Below, in pieces: positions 1-10,498 of a stretch of DNA of 64,000 bases (position 1 is the stretch's first letter; each line of letters opens with the position of its first letter). Below the pieces are notes generated by a model that ran no database searches, was not told the origin of the DNA, and worked only from the letters and a program-made list of their open reading frames with translations. Source of the DNA: Cichorium intybus (Eukaryota; Streptophyta; Magnoliopsida; Asterales; Asteraceae); contig CM042016.1 in assembly GCA_023525715.1 (NCBI GenBank), forward strand, positions 78,847,382-78,911,381. The letters are read 5' to 3'. The position numbers were made by a program, and so were the translations under genes.

Positions 1-3000
1 AGAGCTGATCATTTACTTCCGAACTAGAAAGGGAAGTACTAATGATCTCTTCAAAGCATGGGAACAAGAATGTTCGAGGAGTGATCGGAAAGTCGAAATG
101 AGACTCCACTTCGTTACTGGTATCATAAGAGCAGACAGGCTGCGACCAGTTTTCTACAGGCTCAGTGATTGCTTCCTTCTTCATCCGCTTGAAATGCCAA
201 CCAGGAAAGAGAGACTCGCGAGCTTTTAGCAAAAGCTTTGCATCCCTGGCCGCTGCTTCCTTGGCATCGAGCTCACGAGCGAGCCTTTGCAAGTCATCAA
301 GCTCTTTGTCTCTAGCTTCCTTAGCCGACTTTGCTGCATCGGTAAGCTATGGTTCTTCTTCAACATCATCATCACCGATCTTCTTTTTACCACTTTGTTT
401 TGACGGACCAGCTGTATCATTAGTTACACTGGTAAACTAGGTAGTATTCTTCTTCTGATTCATCTCATCACCAGATGGGTTGGTCTCTGGTTCATTCATG
501 TTGCTGATTTTTGTGAAGAGGGGCTTGGTCGGTGGCAACGCCTAGTAATATCACATATTTTATTCGTTGTTGAGCCCTATTCTTAGTGGAATTATATCAT
601 ATATATCGTGGTATTCTCACTTTTCGTGCCAGCACTTGTTTGGAAAGAAATAATGAAAACAGGGACGAAAAGCGTGCAATTTGGAAGAAGTTTGAAGATC
701 AAGGCAAAATCACGAAAAGACGTACGCGCGCTGCGGAATTCATCAAGGCGCGACGCGGATATGAGGCGGTGGAAAGAATTTAAATTCCGATAAAACGGGG
801 ATAAACCCGCACGCGCGACGCGGGATCCACTTATGCGCGACGCGGCTTCGAGATTTTTGCAACTATAATTAGAGGCTCTTAGGTCGAAAAAATTAGCTAA
901 GACCTGGTGTGAAATCGACCCCCAAGGCTCTTTGATTCCGAGATTTAGCTTCAGCAACCATCTTTTGGTATTTTCAAGTTTTTATCTTTAATTTTCAATT
1001 AGTTAGTGATAGTGACTAGTGTCTTTGGGAGTGACAACCATTAACATTGAGTCTTTGTTTCTGTTTTTAATAGTTGGTTACTGTTTTGAACCTGTTGGAT
1101 CTGATTTGGTTAATGATAATCATTTGGTTATGTTAATTGCTTTGTTTTTCAGTATTTATGCTTGTGAATGATTTTTGAGTGATTGGATTGTGTTTGATGT
1201 TTGGATTGCCTTTGATTGCTTCTAAATTGGAGATGTACTTCTGATTTCAGTAGGTAACAATGTTTAGTTAGTAGTTTAGCTTAGTTCATGCTTGCATGGA
1301 ATTGTTTTAGTTTATGATTTTTGGGATTGTTTGGCAAGAGTTCGGAACTAGGTCCTCTGACTGTAGCGTGACACTGCAGTTGGTAATCTGTCACCTGTCT
1401 CGACCATGTAACTCCTGTGGATCGACCCTGCTTCCACTGTGCTAAGTGAGAGTGAGGTTAATTTATTATTTTTGACCGCATGACGACCGCTGCGATGTCA
1501 GTCGGATTTTCATTTTGGACACATTCTCCTTGGACACATTCGAGGTATCCACATTTTCGTTCGGAGTTTCCATGTTCTCGTCTCCCCTTGTTTCGGAGTG
1601 GCATCGCCTTCCGAAACACCCTTCAGTTTACTTAACAAAGTAAGAACGGGATGAGGTTTATTCGTGAGATGAACACGAACAGTTTGTGTGAGGATCGGAT
1701 CACTTTCTTCCATTATTCGTCGTAGATACGAATCAATGTCGGAAGCACAGCCCCAAAGAGATTTGCTTTGAGACACACCAGAGGCCAAGACTGTCGAAGT
1801 GTGCTTTAGGTCAGCTTTGAGAACTTGGATCTTTTTTGTTTTAGCAGCAAGTTGATCCATGACCTCGTTTTCCATGGTCATATCCTTCTTTAATTGTTCC
1901 ACTTTTGCATCGAGAGAGGAAGCAAGATCGGAATTCTCCTTCTTCAGATCAGCGCGAAGAACAGAGTGTGCCTATTTCTCTGCCTTTAACGAATCTTCGA
2001 ACCCAGAAATCACCTTATTCATCTTGACATTGTTGGTGTCATGGGCCTCGTGGAAGTCTTTGACAAACGTGAGAACTTTAGATTGTAGTTTTGTGACAGT
2101 TTCGGTTGTATCTACCATCTTCTTTTCGGAAGCTTCAACAAGCTTAAGAAGATCTTCAAGAACTTTAGCGTTGTCGCCGATCAAGGTCTCCACTGATGTA
2201 TTTTGAGCCTCGAACTGGGATTGCCAGTCAGAAGAGGCGGGAGCCTTCGAGGATTAGAGAAGCGAATCCAATTTCGGAGAAAGTTCTTTAAACTGCCCCT
2301 TCGTCATCGGGGCGCTATCATCATCAACATTGAATCGAACGTTGAAAGGGGATTCAACGAAACCAGTGATCTCATCCTTTTCATCATAATACAGGATTTC
2401 GTCTTCGTCAGAAGGAGGGGTCTGGTGGTTTGGAGAAGGTTGGTGGTGTTCTTTGGTGATTGGGAAGGGGAATTTTGAGGAGTGGGTTTTGGTGAATTTT
2501 TCGAAGATGGGAATGGAGAATTGTTTGGAGTAGGTTGTGGGGTTGGTTTTGGGGTTGATTTTAGGGTAGGATCGTTGGAGGTGAAAGAGGATTTTGAACA
2601 ATATTTCCTGCATCATCTTCTTCTTGATTTTCTCCCTGATCACCTTTCGTAGGGTTGGAAAGAGTCTATCCTTCCGATTGTTCGTCTTCCGAAGGCGGCA
2701 TCAGAATCACTTTTCTGATCTTCTTTCAGGGTTTGGTTGGCTTGACTGTTTTGGAAGTCGAGCCTTTTCATGTTCGTTTTGCCCCTTTCTTCAGTTTTTT
2801 CGGTTTGTCAAATCCCGCCTAAACTTTTGGTGGAATGAATCGAATTCCTGAATGAGGTAACAGTCGGTATGCGTCGACACATTCAACTCCCACTGGCACT
2901 TTTGCCAACATTTCTTTAAAAAGTGAGCCGATGAATTCGAAATATTTCGAATCCAGTGATAGAAAGGTACATGTGGAAAGTGTTGGAATAACAACCATTG

Positions 3001-3703
3001 CATAATCTGTCATGATGTGAACTTTATTCTGAGTAAGTGCCCGATTAACCACAATAGACCAAAAACATACACAAGAGATCTCAGAAAGGCGAGTCATGGA
3101 GGTCAAATTCTCAATAAACAAATTCCATAAGATGGAACCGTAGTCCAGGTTCTGATCGTGATAAATGCTATACATGATGGTGTAGAACAGTCTGCTTGCA
3201 CTGTCTATACCTGTAACTCGCTTAGAGAAACTCTTAAAGAGAATAGTGAAGAAAGAATTCTAGTAAGTAGGAAGAGCTTTCTTTGTAAACTTTGATAAAA
3301 GATCAATGTCTCCTTGATAGCCCATTTGAAAGAAGAGTTTCTATAAAACCACTGGAGGAATCGATTAAGGATCAATCAAATTTGCTGTCTCTGTGAACCC
3401 TAATAACTTGCAGAAGTGAGATTTCGAGATGGAGGCTTTGTGTGAAGCCACTTCAAAGTGAATGACTTCATCCTACTTGTTATAGGTGGATGTGGTATAA
3501 GTAGAAGAGAAATGAACCAGAGGAACAGATTCCTACCTTGTCAATGCCTCAGAAATTCGTGAATACTTCAAGCACTCGATCATCAGACGAAGAATCTCGT
3601 TATAACGAGAAGAATTGAGGTCGATGATCATGTTCTGGTTCTGCTTGACGTGCAACATGATAGTCGAAGTAGAGTGTTCGTTGTTGGAAGAAGAGTCCGT
3701 CAT
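1..3703 (-). pseudogene. Sirevirus-type additional ORF (copy 1), decayed, C-terminus off left edge
   Basis: Reading leftward from the ATG at 3703, one can follow the same protein family as the + strand copy at 27937-38724. There is a short N-terminal part (to a stop near 3534), then a conserved domain with the segment YGSILWNLFIENL at 3130-2990. An acidic and proline-rich linker follows near 2640-2254, then charged coiled-coil stretches (2193-1972 and 1902-1510). After the nested solo LTR at 534-1500 come a Lys-rich segment and a C-terminal part containing the motif DFPITPRTFLF. Several in-frame TAG/TAA codons interrupt it, so it is dead. In Sirevirus copia elements such an ORF lies between pol and the 3' LTR and is often called envelope-like; I see no signal peptide or membrane segment. 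Family assignment comes from similarity between the copies here plus general knowledge. Confidence 0.7.
534..1500 (+). mobile_element. Solo LTR, Ty3/gypsy non-chromovirus (Athila/Tat-like), copy 1
   Basis: The 967-bp insert begins TGGCAACGCC and ends GCGATGTCA. It is flanked by the perfect 5-bp duplication GTCGG at 529-533 and 1501-1505, with no internal coding region, which identifies a solo LTR. It shares its whole length with the insert at 20750-21717, including the conserved 3' end with GGATCGACCC and TTTGACCGCAT. The 3'-end wording resembles Athila/Tat LTRs (recalled, not searched). Orientation is inferred from that end. It interrupts the decayed additional ORF, so it is younger than that element. 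Confidence 0.85.
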
Positions 3704-3794
3704 TGTTGAAGCTTGAGAGAGAAGAACACAATAGAGAATGGTGTATGCTGTGAAGGAGAGTATGAGCAGTAGTGAGAGAATGTACCGTCAAAAA

Positions 3795-3812
3795 TTCTCT
3801 TTATATGTTTGG
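3795..3812 (-). promoter_or_regulatory. TATA box of additional ORF copy 1
   Basis: On the - strand the sequence CATATAAAGAG lies about 100 bases upstream of the ATG at 3703. A pyrimidine-rich leader rich in CTCTC and TTCTC follows. Copy 2 has the same arrangement (TATAAATA 123 bases before its ATG), which supports a real ORF-specific promoter rather than chance AT richness. Confidence 0.5.
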
Positions 3813-5190
3813 GAACTAATGGGAGGAAAGAGAATCCCAAGTATATCGTTTCAGTTTCCCCAAATCTCGCCTCATGATGAGACGTTGCCCCCAAAATCGG
3901 CTTGGCAGGCGCGTGAGAACCGAGAAGTCAGCAGCAGTAATAATGACGTTAAAACGGATGCGCGTGGATGACGTCATTCAAAATTCAAAATGTTCGCGCT
4001 TAGTCAAACTTTTCTCCAAGAAAACTCTCAATGATGATGAGTCAGCATTTTTATTTTCTGGAAAAAAATGCCAAATGAAACCTTTCGCAGTAAAGCCAGA
4101 GTTAGAAAAAAAACATTGTGATTTTTGTGCAAGAGTGTGCCAAAGAAAAAGAAATAAAGCAAATTCATTTCTGGGATTCTGTGATGTCGGAATGGATATG
4201 AAAGCAAATGGATCTCTGGCAACGATATCTTCCTTCGGAATTAAGAGAGATTCAGAAGTGCTTGCGTAGTTTCTTGTTGAATTACGATCACTTGGTTGTT
4301 AAGAAAAAGTGAAAGACATCTTTTGGATGTAGGTTTTATGGTGGCTGATCTTCCAACGAATTCCGAAACTTGACATAAGTTCGAAATCGGAAGGAAGTAC
4401 TTGTTTGACTAGTGTAGTCATTAATAAAAAGTAGGTTTGATATTGTTTAAAAGTGACTGTTTTGATTTCGGAAATCTCAGTAAAAATAAAAACTGGATCT
4501 TGTCAGGAAGAAATGACTTAGGTCTAGTACATTTCATTAAGATCACTCAAAAATGAAAAATTGAGATTTCATGAGTATAACCGTCAATTCGTAAAGGTTG
4601 TTCAGAATTTTGGGTTTCACTCGGAGTTGTGGTGACAACAATTCCGAGATCATAAACACAGATGTTGTGTAACCATCAACTCTCAGTGGTAATACTGAGA
4701 ATCTTCATAAGGATTATGTTTACATGGAAATGAGTATGATGGAGAATTTAGAGTTTGGTGAAGAAAAGGTTGAGAGTCTCATAGCGAATCATGGTAATAA
4801 TGATTTGCGATCTTTGACTAGAGCTTCTGCAGACATATACCGAAATTGGGTTGATTTCGATAATCATAGGACTGCATTTTTTGTACAAGAAGTTATACAA
4901 AGAAAGTTTCCGTCAATACACAGTTGCATTCTGAAAGAAAAAAAAATATTTTTGTATTTTTCATAAAAAAAGTCAAGTCCTTGTAATGATTATAGAGCCG
5001 TAATATCCGGTATAGGTGGCAAATAATATGCAGAAAGTATGAGTGTGCAGGAGGATGTGAAAACCCGTCTCGTCAAAGATCTCTGACAGGATTTAGCTTT
5101 AATGAGGGCATTAAAAACCTGTCAAACCATAATTACTACAAAGAAATTAAACGCCTCCAAAATTGGGAATGCAAACAGTCTTCACCTTCC
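3813..5190. other. Spacer between two divergent start regions, no convincing gene
   Basis: The stretch lies between the - strand additional ORF and the + strand Agenet-like ORF. It has scattered short motifs of the type TTCCGAGAT. The longest candidate frame (4724-4966, +) has no recognisable domain, no good promoter and ends in a low-complexity tail, so it is not called as a gene. Confidence 0.5.
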
Positions 5191-5199
5191 TATAAAAGG
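5191..5199 (+). promoter_or_regulatory. TATA box of the Agenet-like ORF
   Basis: TATAAAAGG sits 69 bases upstream of the ATG at 5260. The expected transcription start lies around 5222, giving a 5' leader of roughly 35-40 bases that ends in AAAGAAA before the ATG, a favourable plant start context. Confidence 0.55.
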
Positions 5200-5259
5200 A
5201 AAAGAAACTTAGTTGTTCAAAGCACACAAAAATTTACACAATCACCAACCCGAAAGAAA

Positions 5260-5676
5260 ATGGTCGACATTCCATTCAAGCGTTTTGATAAGGTTGAGGT
5301 GAGACTATCAGAGGGTGACTTCAACAGAGGCTTCTATGGCGGTGTGATCATTGGTGTGTGGGCTCAGAGGTTTGAGGTTAGGTTATCCTCCCTCACTGAC
5401 GGAGCAACAGGTGGACACATGGTGGTTCACGTGGGATTTACTGCACTGCAACCAGTTCCACCAAAGGTTTTGGTGGAATTTAAACAGTTCGACCTGGTGG
5501 ATGTGTGGTATAGTCGGGGATGGTGGCCCACAGTGATCTCTAGGGTGACCGCACACAACCAGTTTCATGTGAGACTGGCTATTGGAACGCAGCTTTTCGT
5601 AGACGAAATTGAGTTGCGTATCCATCAGATCTATCATATGGGTAACCCCCTGATGTGGAAGTACTACAACCTTTAG
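5260..5676 (+). CDS. Small protein with two Agenet (Tudor-like) modules
   Basis: This is an uninterrupted 138-codon frame. Two similar modules can be read. The first (about residues 4-50) contains FKRFDKVEV, GFYGGVIIGVW and FEVRL; the second (about 78-128) contains FKQFDLVDV, GWWPTVISRV, FHVRL and ELRIHQ. This order (hydrophobic-D-x-V-E/D-V, then a glycine/aromatic strand, then an arginine-leucine strand, then LR.HQ) is typical of plant Agenet domains, Tudor-like folds that in other proteins bind histone tails or RNA. No other domain is visible, and plant Agenet proteins are usually longer. A TATA box and short leader precede it, and an A-rich stretch (5780-5800) follows. It lies head-to-head with a decayed retroelement ORF, so it may be a captured host fragment or an element-borne accessory gene. 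Expression is unknown. Confidence 0.55.
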   Translation: MVDIPFKRFDKVEVRLSEGDFNRGFYGGVIIGVWAQRFEVRLSSLTDGATGGHMVVHVGFTALQPVPPKVLVEFKQFDLVDVWYSRGWWPTVISRVTAHNQFHVRLAIGTQLFVDEIELRIHQIYHMGNPLMWKYYNL

Positions 5677-6073
5677 GTCGAACACGTATTTCATCTTTTC
5701 TTTTTTTAATTTCCTTTTGATGAATGAAATGTATGTTCTTTTGCTTCGATCTTGATTAATCCTGTGAAATAAGAAACAAAATAACAAAAAAAAAATTAAG
5801 AAAGATTTGGACTTAAACAAAAAATAATAAAACAGAAAATATTTTTGTGAATTTTCATATTTGAAGATGAAATGAAAAAAAATTTAAAAACAAATATACA
5901 AAAAGGATATACAGAGCAGTTCCGAGATCATTAGACAGATATTACGATTCCTAGTCGTTCCGAGTCTCGGAACTCTTCGAATTTTAATCAATGACGTCCA
6001 ATCATAAAGATTTCGGAACAGATTTAGCTTCTATCATCCCAAGCCCTTGTAAAATGCGATTGAAAGTAGGTTC
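5677..6073. other. 3' flank of Agenet-like ORF up to element A
   Basis: AT-rich, with an A-rich run near 5780-5800 and a 17-base perfect palindrome at 5957-5973 (GTTCCGAG-T-CTCGGAAC). The 5990-6073 part may, on the - strand, continue the additional ORF whose N-terminus lies at 20402-20282 on the far side of element A. That link is weak because I cannot see a clean TSD for element A. Confidence 0.35.
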
Positions 6074-6824
6074 TGTTGGATTAAGTGTCTAAGCCATGAC
6101 TAATAATTAGTATTTACCTGATTAATAGTAGCATAGTCCATTTGGGTTGCCCTCATAGCTGGAGGTTTGGTAGAAAATTCAGTAGAGAGAAAGATTGATT
6201 TATTATATGATTAACAAATCAATAGAAATTAAATATATGGTTTATTAATATATTAGAGTGATAATATATTAATTAGAAACTATATTAATTAATTAGAAAT
6301 TAATCTGGAATTAATTGGAATTAATTTGGTGATTAATTTAAGTAATTAAAGGTGCAGGGACTGAAATTGTAATTACTCAATAGTTGAGTAAGTGACAATT
6401 TGAGTGAGTGAGATGACCAGCGAAATCTATATATAGAGAGATAAATATGGTTTGAATGAATAAGATAAAGGTTTATCTTGATTTGAATTCAAAAGGCTTG
6501 TCTCTAAAGGCTTATCTGGTTATCTGCTTGGGACTATAAATAGGGACCATGGGGTTCCTATTTTTCTGCGCCAAATATACCTATACTCTCTGGAATTTTC
6601 GTGACCTGCTCCTGCTCCCTGGGTGTGACTTCATTTGAGGCAAGATCTTTTTGTTGCTTTGCTTCCAAGAAATCCTAAAGGTTAGTTTTTCTAGTTTTTA
6701 TTCTTTAGTTAATTTTTGTTGGCATTTTAGGAATTAGTTATATGTTCAATAGTAGAAAACGTAGATCCTCATAGGTTGCATGTGAACATAGGTTTTAGTT
6801 CATTGATTTGCAGAAAACCTTTCA
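6074..6824 (+). repeat. Element A 5' LTR
   Basis: Begins TGTTGGATTA and ends AACCTTTCA. It is closely matched by 19507-20281 over its whole length. A TATA box (CTATAAATAG) lies at 6534-6543. The LTR ends directly before the tRNA primer-binding site. Confidence 0.9.
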
Positions 6825-6825
6825 G

Positions 6826-6837
6826 TGGTATTAGAGC
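6826..6837 (+). promoter_or_regulatory. Primer-binding site of element A
   Basis: TGGTATTAGAGC, one base different from the usual plant copia site TGGTATCAGAGC, which pairs with the 3' end of initiator methionine tRNA to start minus-strand cDNA. Confidence 0.85.
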
Positions 6838-8269
6838 TTCTTGGTTGTTTTCTTGTTGAATTGTTATAATAGTTTTCCTAAAATTAGGGTTTAAAAGCTT
6901 CTAAACCCTAATCTTGTGATTTTCGATTTTTAGGGTTAGGGTTTTAGAAACCCTAGCCCCTCCCCCCCTCAATTTGCGATTTTGGCCTTTTAGGGTTTTA
7001 GAAGGTTTTCTATTTTTGGTAACTTTAATTATTTAATTAAATGGATAACCTTAAACCCTTTGCTTGCTAATTTTCGATTTTAGGGGGTTTAAGATAGGTT
7101 TAAATTAATTTGATTAATTTGTGAAACCTATCTGGATTTAATTAAATAATTAATTGTTTAATTAAAAGATAAATTAAATCATTTAAAGATTTAATTTAAT
7201 TTTAAATTTAATAGTTAAATTTCGAAAAAAATTAAAAGATAAACCAGGAATATTTTAAAGGTTTAAAATATTTGGATTTAATTAATTTAATTAATTGTTT
7301 AATTAAAAGATAAATTAAATCAAAATTTAAAGGATTAATTTAATTTTAAATTTAATAGTTAAATTTTCAAAAAATTAAAAGATAAACCAGGAATATTTTA
7401 AAAGGTTTAAAATACATCTTATATATATTATTATTAAAAGTTAATATTATATGCATAAGATAAATTGGTTAGTCAAATCAATAGTAGGCCTCATTCACGA
7501 AGCTGATCTATAAAGATGATATAAGGAGACTGCGTATAAAATGGCAGTCTAATGGGTGTCCACTCTCACCCACCGCTCTCCTGTTCAGTGGAGGGTCGTT
7601 AGCCGAACGGGTTTGATAGGACCACTTAATCTCATTAAAAGTATAATGACCAAAGTACTGGAACGACTTTATAAAATCCCAATCTAGTTACTTTAAAAAA
7701 ATGTGAATTGATGCTAATCCATGAAATTGCACATTGCACTTTATGAAGCGTTAGTGGAGCGTGTGTGGTTTACCGGCACACCAATAGGGGTTCATAAAGA
7801 GTTGCAATGGGTTTCTCGGGTGTTATCATTGTTGATGGAGCGTGCGTGGTTTTCCGGCACATCAATTAGAGATGGTAATTGACCTCGAGAGTACCAAGCT
7901 AATTTGCATGGTTATTCACACCCCGTTTGTGATCCTCGGCATCACAGTCACAAACAGTAGGGCATATCCAAGATTAAACATGCTATTGAACAGTTCAATA
8001 AATCTCAAAAGAAACTAGGAGTTCCATTATAATATGATTATTTTCCACAGTGGAATTGGGTGAATCATCATTCGCATACCTTTATTATTATAATATGATT
8101 ATTTTCCACAGTGGAATTGGGTGGAATTGGGTGAATCATCATTATAATAGATTACGGCATCCCTCTTCTATATTGTGAATTGTTATAGTTGGGTCCTAGC
8201 CTTATTATTATATTGGGTTAATAATAAGGATCATATAAGTGTCTAATTAAAACTTACCTTATTTTATAG
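6838..8269 (+). other. Long untranslated leader of element A with internal repeats
   Basis: About 1.4 kb between primer-binding site and gag ATG, without a frame. It holds an AT-rich tandem duplication of about 138 bases (7133-7271 and 7272-7412). Two copies of a roughly 31-base motif with core GGAGCGTG.GTGG and CCGGCACA lie at 7755-7785 and 7836-7866, and a duplicated segment containing TTTTCCACAGTGGAATTGGG lies at 8031-8143. The same leader is recognisable in element B at 33480-34680, so it is conserved between the two and may carry packaging or translation signals. Confidence 0.7.
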
Positions 8270-9150
8270 ATGTCTTCTGCTGACCAATCCGTTCCCCACT
8301 CAAACTTTAATGTCACTTCAATCCTTTCTTTATGTTCCAAAGTGCAATTGAATGGCACGAACTACAACGACTGGATCAGAAACATCAAGATGGCTATGAG
8401 GTTTGAGAACAAAGAGTATGTTCTCGAGACTGAGCTTGTTGAAGTTGACCCATATACTGCTACTCTCGAGGAAATTGCCTCGTACCAGAAACATTCTGAT
8501 GATGCGACCAAAGTGGCCTGCTTCATGATCGATACCATGAATCCTGAATTGCAAAGAATATATGAAGACTACTGGCCCTACGAGATGCACAAGGAGCTTG
8601 CGGAAAAGTTCCGCAAGCAACAGTGCATCGAGAGGTGCGAGGTGGTCAAAGACTTCACAAACGGCAAGCCTAGAGATGGAAAGTCCATCTGTACTCACGT
8701 GCAAAGGATGCAAGGTTACGTGGATCGGCTGAGGAAGCTTGCGATGTCTGTACATGAGGAGTTGGCCGTTGACATAGTGCTTAACTCCTTAACGAGTTCT
8801 TATGACCAGTTCAGACTGGCGTATCATTTGAACAACAATCAGACCACCTTGGCTGAATTGCATAACATGCTTCGTACTGCAAAAGACTGGATGAAGGGTA
8901 AAAGTGTACCCTCAGTTAGCCAGCCCGTCTTAGCAATTGGAAGTGGCAAAGGAAAGAAACGGAAGGGCCCTCCAAATTAGAATTGGAAGGAAAAGGTTCA
9001 TGTCGGGTCATCCAGCAATGGCCCAAGACCCAAGTCTTCCAGCATTCCTTGTGTTGCCAAACCCAAAGATGCCGACTGCTTCTATTGCAAAGAGAAGGGT
9101 CATTGGAAGAGAAGCTGCCAAAATACTTGTAGGATTCCAAGGATGGCAAA
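8270..9150 (+). pseudogene. gag: Element A gag (capsid/nucleocapsid), broken
   Basis: The ATG at 8270 opens a 236-codon frame of the copia gag type (UBN2-like): GTNYNDWIRNIKMAMRF near residue 29, then helices typical of the capsid-like region, then a Lys/Arg-rich end. A TAG at 8978-8980 stops it. In the same frame after the stop a zinc knuckle with spacing C-x2-C-x4-H-x4-C (CFYCKEKGHWKRSC) is readable around 9077-9118. A frameshift near 9120 and a TAG at 9130-9132 separate gag from protease. At both TAG sites a CAG codon would fit the family pattern. Confidence 0.85.
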
Positions 9151-10498
9151 GTGAAGCCAACAATAGTAGGTATATACACTATCTCTAAAAACTCACCATC
9201 TTCCAGTTCTTGGGTCCTTGATATAGGATGTGGTTTTCACATATGTTCTGATTTGCAGGGCCTAAGGGAAAGAAGGGAGGTGGTGCATGGTAGATTGAAA
9301 CTGATCATGGGCAATAGGAGATCGTCACCTGTTACCAAGATCGGTGTCTATAGTTTAGTGCTTAGTAGTGATGTTAGTTTAGACTTAATAAATTTTTGCT
9401 ATTCGCCAGAAATGGCAAGAAACATTATTTCATTTCATGCATTGTTCAGACAAGGCTTTCAGTTCTCTTTTGATAATAATATTGGTTCAATTTCTGTTTT
9501 CAAAAATGGTACTTTTATTTTTACTGCTTTGCCTTGTGATGGTGTGTATGAAACTGTGCAATGTGTTGACAATTTAGGAAATAGTGTATTAAATATTGAT
9601 TCTTCTAGTGGTGTAGAAAAGGCATGCCTGTGGCATAGTCGGCTTGGGCACATCAGCAAGAAACGCATCGCCCAACTCCAAAAGGATGGCGTGTTGGAAT
9701 CATTCGACATCAAATCGGAGGATGTATGTGAATCTTGTCTGTTGGGCAAGATGACTAAATCACCTTTCAAAGGTTCTTTTAAAAGAGGTGAATGTCTGTT
9801 GGACATCATACACACGGATGTGTGTGGTCCCTTTAGATCAACCACAAAGGATGGCACGCGGTTCTATGTGACATTTACTGACGATTTTAGTAGATACGGG
9901 TATATCTACTTAATCAAGAACAAGTCAGACACCTTTGAAAAGTTCAAAGAGTTTAAAAATGAAGTAGAGAATCAATTGGGCAGGAAGATAAAGATGCTTA
10001 GATCCTACAGAGGCTGTGAGTATCTTAGTATCGAGTTCCTAGACTATCTAAAGGAATGTGGAATATTTCACAGTTGACACCTCCCATAACACTACAGTTG
10101 AACGGTGTTGCCGAGAGGCGTAACCGAACCCTGTTGGACATGGTTCATTCCATGATGAGTCGAGCTTCGCTTCCCATCCACTTCTGGGGGTATGCCTTAG
10201 AGACTGCCGCCCATATCCTCAATCTTGTCCCAACTAAGAAGGTTGCAAAAACACCTCATGAGATGTGGACGGGGAAAGTTCCCTCGTTAGCACATATCAA
10301 AGTCTGGGGTTGTGATACTTTCGTTAGACAAGATACTCAAGACAAACTCGCAGAAAGAAGTGAAAGGTGTTTCTTCATTGGATACCCCAAACAGTCCTTT
10401 GGATACTTATTCTACAGAACGAGCGAGGACGTGGTCTTTGTAGCTAGACGAGGAGTCTTTCGAGAGAGAGAGCTCATATCCAAAGAGGACAGTGGGAG
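9151..10498 (+). pseudogene. pol: Element A pol, 5' part: protease and integrase
   Basis: The protease region carries WVLDIGCGFHICSD where the family has Asp-Thr/Ser-Gly, so the active-site triad is changed. Next come the pre-integrase zinc region (LWHSRLGHISKKRI and CESCLLGK) and the integrase core with IHTDVCGPF (first Asp). The position usually occupied by the second catalytic Asp (SDNGGE type) reads RSYRGCEY, so that Asp is missing. A one-base frameshift near 10060 moves to the frame carrying NGVAERRNRTLL and HIKVWGCDTFV. The frame is cut at 10498 by the nested LTR and resumes at 13186. Confidence 0.85.

Noticed and set aside
592..957. 121-codon - strand frame and two + frames
   Set aside because: Inside the 967-base solo LTR; no similarity to a known protein.
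4724..4966. 80-codon + frame
   Set aside because: No domain, no clear promoter, ends in low-complexity sequence; could be chance.
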